From Chloracidobacterium sp. (GTDB taxonomy: Bacteria > Acidobacteriota > Blastocatellia > Pyrinomonadales > Pyrinomonadaceae): a DNA stretch of 64,000 nucleotides. How positions within the stretch are numbered: the first letter of the stretch is position 1; each line of letters begins with the position of its first letter. The translations under genes were made by a program, and so were the position numbers. Positions 60,365-64,000 of this stretch are shown here, in pieces. Where the stretch lies: NCBI GenBank assembly GCA_016715795.1, contig JADJXP010000002.1:1364001-1428000 (forward strand), read 5' to 3'. Below the pieces are notes generated by a model. It was given only the letters and a program-made list of their open reading frames with translations. It was not told where the DNA came from and searched no databases.

Positions 60365-60381
60365 CAGTCGTGTCACTTCCT

Positions 60382-60806
60382 TCTAATTAATAATTAGATA
60401 ATTAGTAATTACTAATTAGTAGGTCGAGATGAGGAGTGTATCGAGGAGATTATTTTGACCAGTTCCAGTCGATCTGCCTCAATAGAATTGTATTCCTGCT
60501 CAGTCAATCTCTCGCCATGGAATAGAACCAATAACCAATACTCGGTTTCCAAGGCTCGACGGCGAGCAATGCCAAATTCTGAAACGAATGTGTCTCGGTT
60601 CTCGGCACCAATTGCCGCCCGAACGTGCCTGCCGATGTTTGTCCCGGAGATTAGCAACTCCTTCGACAAAACAAACTCACGCTTTTCCTCGTTCAGATAG
60701 TGGCACGGCTTCACAATCCGCAATGCGAAGTCGAGGGATTTGTCGAGAACAATATTCTCACTCATAACCTACTTACTAATTAGTAATTGAGTAATTATTA
60801 ATTAAA
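60382..60806. mobile_element. S23 four-helix-bundle gene cassette bounded by AT-rich inverted repeats
   Basis: The left AT-rich repeat 60382-60423 (TAATTAATAATTAG..., inner end ACTAATTAGTAGG) and the right 60767-60806 (inner start CCTACTTACTAATTAGT, outer end ATTATTAATTAAACC) are imperfect reverse complements flanking a single four-helix-bundle gene. These are the only strongly AT-rich tracts here and lie between two genes of an acyl-CoA operon. Mobility is inferred. Confidence 0.55.
60412..60765 (-). CDS. four-helix-bundle protein, S23 / rRNA intervening-sequence (IVP) family
   Basis: 117 aa. IVLDKSLDFALRIVKPCHYLNEEKREFVLSKELLISGTNIGRHVRAAIGAENRDTFVSEFGIARRRALETEYWLLVLFHGERLTEQEY matches the family found as intervening sequences in 23S rRNA genes and as free-standing genes (and in Avd of diversity-generating retroelements); pentameric helical bundle, function unknown. 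Stop lies within the left AT-rich repeat. Confidence 0.9.
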   Translation of the reverse strand: MSENIVLDKSLDFALRIVKPCHYLNEEKREFVLSKELLISGTNIGRHVRAAIGAENRDTFVSEFGIARRRALETEYWLLVLFHGERLTEQEYNSIEADRLELVKIISSIHSSSRPTN

Positions 60807-61122
60807 CCTCATCTAGCTCGATAAACATCCTCAACAGTGCCGTCGAGAAGGTCTTCCCTTGGGCGTCCGTCATCAGGCTCAGCGTGCCGCCGCCGCCGAG
60901 GCTGCCGTGGAGGAGGAAGTTGAGCGCGTTGAGGTTTGGCAGTTCGAAACGCTCGACATCGCCTTTGACCATCTCGCCGAAATGCTGTTTGACGGCTTCG
61001 GCGGTTACCTTTTCCACGAGCAGTGGATAGTATTCGGGCTTCAGGGCGATCAGGCCGACGTTGGCGGTGTCGCCTTTGTCGCCGCTACGGGCGTGGGCGA
61101 TGTTTACGAGTTGAACCTTCAT
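60802..61122 (-). CDS. AtuA C-terminal-like small protein
   Basis: 106 aa. KVQLVNIAHARSGDKGDTANVGLIALKPEYYPLLVEKVTAEAVKQHFGE and FELPNLNALNFLLHGSLGGGGTLSLMTDAQGKTFSTALLRM are the C-terminal domain that is fused to, or encoded beside, AtuA in many bacteria. Its partner AtuA lies 5 kb away on the other strand. Start overlaps the stop of the upstream enoyl-CoA hydratase (ATGA). Confidence 0.92.
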   Translation of the reverse strand: MKVQLVNIAHARSGDKGDTANVGLIALKPEYYPLLVEKVTAEAVKQHFGEMVKGDVERFELPNLNALNFLLHGSLGGGGTLSLMTDAQGKTFSTALLRMFIELDEV

Positions 61123-61697
61123 AGCACCAAGTTTACCGCAGTTGCCACTACATCTTCACTTATATCGTCGATCAAACCTATCGCCAGCGCTCGGTGGGCG
61201 TCCATCGGCGAGGCCGTGAAGAACATCTCCAACGCACTCGACGTGCCTATCAATCGCGGCAAACGCTGTGTACCGCCCCAGCCGGTGATGATGCCGAGCC
61301 CGGCTCCGGGATGGGCGAACTGTGCATTCGGCGATGCGATCCGCCGATCGCAGGCAAGGGCGAGATCGAGCGCGCCGCCGAAGCAATAGCCGTTGATCGC
61401 AGCGATGGTAGTTTGCGGCAGATCGGCAATCGACTGCATCAGTCTCTGGCCTCGTCGGGAAAATCTGGGTGCTTCGTCGGCTGTCACGGCAGCGATCTCT
61501 CGTAGGTCTGCACCTGATGCAAACACGTCGCCCGTTCCGGCGAATACAACCGCTCGAATGTCTTTGCATTCTGCGATCTCTGAGACCAAGACATCTAATT
61601 CGCCGAGAACCGCCACAGAAAGCGGGCTCCGGATCTCAGGGCGGTTGAAGCGGATCATCAAAGAACTGTTATGCCGCTCAGATACGATGGTCAACAT
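61119..61697 (-). CDS. short enoyl-CoA hydratase-family protein
   Basis: 192 aa against about 255 for the family. NSSLMIRFNRPEIRSPLSVAVLGELDVLV, GTGDVFASGADLREIAAV (oxyanion loop), TIAAINGYCFGGALDLALACDRRIASPNAQFAHPGAGLGIITGWGGTQRLPRLIG and ALAIGLIDDI are present. The chain ends at VATAVNLVL, lacking the usual C-terminal helical trimerisation lid. The stop falls in the ATGA overlap with the AtuA C-terminal-like gene, so the short form appears to be the established gene end and not a random break. Confidence 0.88.
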   Translation of the reverse strand: MLTIVSERHNSSLMIRFNRPEIRSPLSVAVLGELDVLVSEIAECKDIRAVVFAGTGDVFASGADLREIAAVTADEAPRFSRRGQRLMQSIADLPQTTIAAINGYCFGGALDLALACDRRIASPNAQFAHPGAGLGIITGWGGTQRLPRLIGTSSALEMFFTASPMDAHRALAIGLIDDISEDVVATAVNLVL

Positions 61698-61757
61698 TGG
61701 GTTCGTTCAACCACCCGCTACCGCAGGTGGTCCTGACTTCGTTAGAATAACAGTGTC

Positions 61758-62369
61758 ATGTTCCGAACCAACAAAGCCCATCCGTGGCACGGGATCGAGA
61801 TCGGCCCGGACGCGCCTGCTGAGGTCACTGTCTTTGTCGAGATAGTGCCCGGTGATACGGTCAAGTACGAGGTCGATAAACCGAGCGGCTATCTCAAGAT
61901 CGACCGCCCGCAGCAGTATTCAAACGTCGTCCCGGCCAACTACGGCTTTATCCCGAAAACTTACTGCGGTGACAGTATTGCTGCGTTGGCCGCCAGCGGT
62001 TCCGGCAAAGCTGTTGCCAAAGGCGACGGCGATCCGCTCGACATCCTTGTTCTTAGCGAACACCATATCCCTCGCGGCGACATCATCCTGAAAGCTCGTC
62101 CGATCGGCGGCTTTTGCCTGCTCGATGGCGGTGAAGCTGACGACAAGATAATAGCGGTGCTCAAGGGCGATAAGGTTTACGGCCAATATGCCGAAATGAC
62201 GGAGCTGCCCGACGGCATCATGAGCCGCATCGAGCATTACTTCTTGACCTACAAATCCCTGCCCGACGAACCGAACCGCTGCGAGATCGCATATTTTTAT
62301 GGGCGAGAGCGTGCTTACGGCATCATCAAGACGGCGATAGACGATTACCATAGTTTGACGGCCAAATAA
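61758..62369 (+). CDS. ppa: inorganic pyrophosphatase, family I
   Basis: 203 aa. FVEIVPGDTVKYEVDKPSGYLKIDRPQQYSNVVPANYGFIPKTYCG, then the metal site GDGDPLDILVLSEHHIPRGDI and GEADDKIIAVLKGD; C terminus IEHYFLTYKSLPDEPNRCEIAYFYGRERAYGIIKTAI. An insert (AALAASGSGKAVAKGDGDP) is longer than in E. coli Ppa. Hydrolyses PPi in the cytoplasm, pulling acyl-CoA and biosynthetic reactions forward. Confidence 0.96.
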   Translation: MFRTNKAHPWHGIEIGPDAPAEVTVFVEIVPGDTVKYEVDKPSGYLKIDRPQQYSNVVPANYGFIPKTYCGDSIAALAASGSGKAVAKGDGDPLDILVLSEHHIPRGDIILKARPIGGFCLLDGGEADDKIIAVLKGDKVYGQYAEMTELPDGIMSRIEHYFLTYKSLPDEPNRCEIAYFYGRERAYGIIKTAIDDYHSLTAK

Positions 62370-62377
62370 GGGTTCCG

Positions 62378-62695
62378 TCAAAGCAGAGCTAGCTTAAGCG
62401 CCCAGGGCAAAGCGTGCTTGGCGACCACAGGTGCATTCTTAAGAGTAAAGATCAGCACCTTTGGCGCGGCTTTTAGCAATACCGCTTTCAGGACCGGTTT
62501 GGCGACGTTCTTTGCGACAAACTTCGTCGTCACCCAAGTGGCCTTCGCAGCCGATTTGACGATGATGACTACGGCGTTCTGACCCGTGTTGCGCTCAGCC
62601 TTCTTTGACCGAGAACCCTTGTCCTGAGCGTGGAGCGAAACGGCCAACAACAACACCGCGCACAACGGCAGCAACAACCTGAATATTCTGTTCAT
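62378..62695 (-). CDS. small exported protein, unknown function
   Basis: 105 aa from MNRIFRLLLPLCAVLLLAVSLHAQ (signal peptide, cleavage after HAQ). The remainder is Lys/Ala/Val-rich with amphipathic repeats (AVVIIVKSAAKATWVTTKFVAKNVAKPVLKAVLLKAAPKVLIFTLKNAPVVAKHALPWALKLALL). No family known. A longer upstream frame lacks a signal and is rejected. A TATAAT at 62757-62762 (minus strand) is a possible -10 box. Between it and the carboxylase (62696-62989) there is only a palindrome CTACGCGTAG at about 62874 and a GGCGTCaaGACGCC hairpin at about 62942. Confidence 0.7.
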   Translation of the reverse strand: MNRIFRLLLPLCAVLLLAVSLHAQDKGSRSKKAERNTGQNAVVIIVKSAAKATWVTTKFVAKNVAKPVLKAVLLKAAPKVLIFTLKNAPVVAKHALPWALKLALL

Positions 62696-62989
62696 TTTTT
62701 CGAGTGACCGGCAGGTAAGATGTGAGGAACATCGCTGTGGGAAGCGACTCTTATCATTATAACCGCTTGAGATTGCGTTTGAGAAGCACTTTTTCAGCGT
62801 CCCGTGATCAACCGGCCGTTGAGGAGCAGGGCCGGACAAAGCCGAGGAAACATGAAATAACTCCAGCTTTGCACTACGCGTAGTAGGTTAGGCCCTGCTT
62901 GACGTGAAAATAGGTCGAATCGAAGGTAAAATCCGTAAAAGCGGCGTCAAGACGCCGGAACGCGGGTCTGCGACATACGCGGTCAGTAT

Positions 62990-64000
62990 CTAGCTGATGG
63001 GCGGCAAGACAAAGGCACCGATATGCGGCGACGATGTATTTTGGCACGTTTCGAGAGCGAGGATGAGTGCATCGCGGACGTTTTCGGGAATGAGAATGGC
63101 ATCGACGAGGCCGCGGGCGGCGGCGTGTTTCGCGTCGAGTTCGCGGTCGTAAGTATCACGGACCTTTTGCATCTCGGCCTTGAGGGCATCGTCGGGTTCC
63201 TGGCCCGAGGCTTTTAGTTTATCGAGCTGCGTGCCAAAAATCGCCTGCACTGCGCTGTCGCCTTCCATCACGCCCATGCGGCCGGTCGGCAGCGAGAAGA
63301 TGAAGTCGGGATCGAATCCCTGCCCCGCCATTGCGTAGTAGCCCGCACCGCTGGCGTGGTTGATGGTAAGGACGAGTTTTGGGACCTTGGCAGTTGCCAT
63401 CGCTTCGACAAACCTCGCTCCCGCGCGGATGATGCCGCTATGCTCGGCGTCGGCCCCGACCATGAAGCCGGAGACGTCCTGAACAAAGAGCAGCGGCGTG
63501 TCGTGACGGTCGCAGTTTTCGATGAAATAGGCGGTCTTCTCGGCGGATTCGGTGTAAACGATCCCGCCAAAACGCGGTCCGTTCTTGCCCTTTGACATCG
63601 CACGCGAGTTTGCGATCACCCCGACCAGATGCCCGCCGATTCGCGCCGTGCCGCAGATCATTTCCTTGGCAAAGTCCGTCTGGAATTCGTCGATTGGACC
63701 GTCGAGGAATGTATTCAATACCGCGTGCATGTCATACGGTGCTCGATGGTCGGAGGGAAGGAGATCGTAGAGTGCCGAAGGAGCGCGGACACTCTTTTCC
63801 GCGCGAGCGTCGCTTTTACGCTCGGTTGCTTTCTCGGCGGAGGAACCGCCGATGCGGACAGGAGTGTCTGCACTCCGAACTGGCAGTTCTGTGACAAGTT
63901 GCCGTATCTTCTCGATGCACTCTTTGTCGTCTTTCGTGCGATAGTGCGCGACGCCGGAGATCGAGTTGTGCGTCATTGCGCCACCCAGTGTTTCGTTGTC
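62990..64000 (-). CDS. acyl-CoA carboxylase beta (carboxyltransferase) subunit, 5' end outside window, with inserted repeat peptide
   Basis: 336 aa visible; the frame is open to base 64000 (TLGGAMTHNSISGVAHY is internal). Propionyl-/methylcrotonyl-CoA carboxylase or methylmalonyl-CoA carboxyltransferase type: PLLFVQDVSGFMVGADAEHSGIIRAGARFVEAMATAKVPKLVLTINHASGAGYYAMAGQGFDPDFIFSLPTGRMGVMEGDSAVQAIF and the C-terminal ARGLVDAILIPENVRDALILALETCQ. Transfers CO2 from carboxybiotin to the acyl-CoA. Between VTELPV and LYDLLPSDHRAPYD a stretch of about 32 residues (ADTPVRIGGSSAEKATERK, DARAEKSVRAPSA) is encoded by palindromic element copy B. Confidence 0.93.
   Translation of the reverse strand, partial: DNETLGGAMTHNSISGVAHYRTKDDKECIEKIRQLVTELPVRSADTPVRIGGSSAEKATERKSDARAEKSVRAPSALYDLLPSDHRAPYDMHAVLNTFLDGPIDEFQTDFAKEMICGTARIGGHLVGVIANSRAMSKGKNGPRFGGIVYTESAEKTAYFIENCDRHDTPLLFVQDVSGFMVGADAEHSGIIRAGARFVEAMATAKVPKLVLTINHASGAGYYAMAGQGFDPDFIFSLPTGRMGVMEGDSAVQAIFGTQLDKLKASGQEPDDALKAEMQKVRDTYDRELDAKHAAARGLVDAILIPENVRDALILALETCQNTSSPHIGAFVLPPIS
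63780..63876. repeat. palindromic element, copy B, in frame inside the carboxylase beta gene
   Basis: 97 bp. Same left end GGAGCGCGGACACTC as copy A, same GGAGGAACC block, and the same right terminal inverted repeat (GATGCGGACA... to ACTCC) as copy A at 55611-55730. The central hairpin differs (CGAGCGT...ACGCTCG) and it is shorter. Inserted in the opposite orientation relative to its host gene (host is on the minus strand), yet it leaves the host frame open. Confidence 0.85.

Overview
The window reads as a chromosomal segment of a Gram-negative heterotroph, most likely an Acidobacteriota member of class Blastocatellia (Pyrinomonadaceae-like). This is inference from gene content: a VWFA-type exported protein of the acidobacterial kind, delta-60/FG-GAP repeat surface proteins, a C25 (gingipain-like) peptidase, BamD, many exported proteins, moderately GC-rich DNA, and genomic order such as pheS-pheT-zapB-like-zapA followed by a probable 6S RNA.

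Layout. 1-3.8 kb: translation and cell-division cluster (pheS partial, pheT lacking its tRNA-binding EMAP-like domain, ZapB-like, ZapA, candidate 6S RNA). 3.8-9.4 kb: membrane/coiled-coil protein, VWFA protein, zinc-ribbon/LITAF-like protein, a sugar isomerase plus Gfo/Idh dehydrogenase pair, and a soluble-type lytic transglycosylase. 9.4-10.6 kb: a gene-poor repeat island with a long inverted repeat, a 21-bp periodic array of palindromes, a truncated gene end and two copies of a 210-bp multi-hairpin repeat. 10.6-17.3 kb: frameshifted threonine dehydratase, then a co-directional run (SPFH protein, glutathione peroxidase, MltG, HAD phosphatase, two cyclophilins, Dtd) ending in tRNA-Arg(CCG) and a terminator. 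17.3-29.3 kb: C25 peptidase, aconitase, tRNA-Glu(CTC), small proteins, gamma-glutamyltransferase, a divergent Nramp transporter and an MscS channel with a cyclic-nucleotide-binding domain. 29.6-40 kb: a P-domain/delta-60/FG-GAP surface protein, Fur-family regulator, DUF2520 protein, a very large orphan P-loop ATPase resembling BREX PglY/BrxC, and an M48 peptidase. 40-46 kb: minus-strand housekeeping operon fmt-trhO-rsmB-PASTA-rpe-bamD. 46-54 kb: alkaline phosphatase, proline catabolism (pruA), outer-membrane protein, def, haem-binding protein, fatty-acid hydroxylase, DUF3298-like protein.

54-64 kb is an acyl-CoA catabolic neighbourhood (B12-binding mutase subunit, AtuA, AtuA C-terminal-like protein, two enoyl-CoA hydratases, acyl-CoA carboxylase beta chain, pyrophosphatase) interrupted by accessory DNA: a HigBA-type toxin-antitoxin pair, an FtsK-like translocase with C-terminal rather than N-terminal membrane helices, an IS200/RAYT-like transposase sitting between two copies of the start of pntB, and a four-helix-bundle (S23/IVP) gene inside AT-rich inverted repeats.

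The most unusual observation is a short palindromic element (about 97-120 bp with about 24-bp terminal inverted repeats) found in two unrelated genes, atuA and the carboxylase beta gene, in opposite orientation relative to the coding strand, both times leaving the reading frame open so that it is translated as an extra surface-loop peptide. With the palindromic 21-bp array and the multi-hairpin repeats, it suggests a genome colonised by several families of palindromic repeats, one of them tolerated inside proteins.
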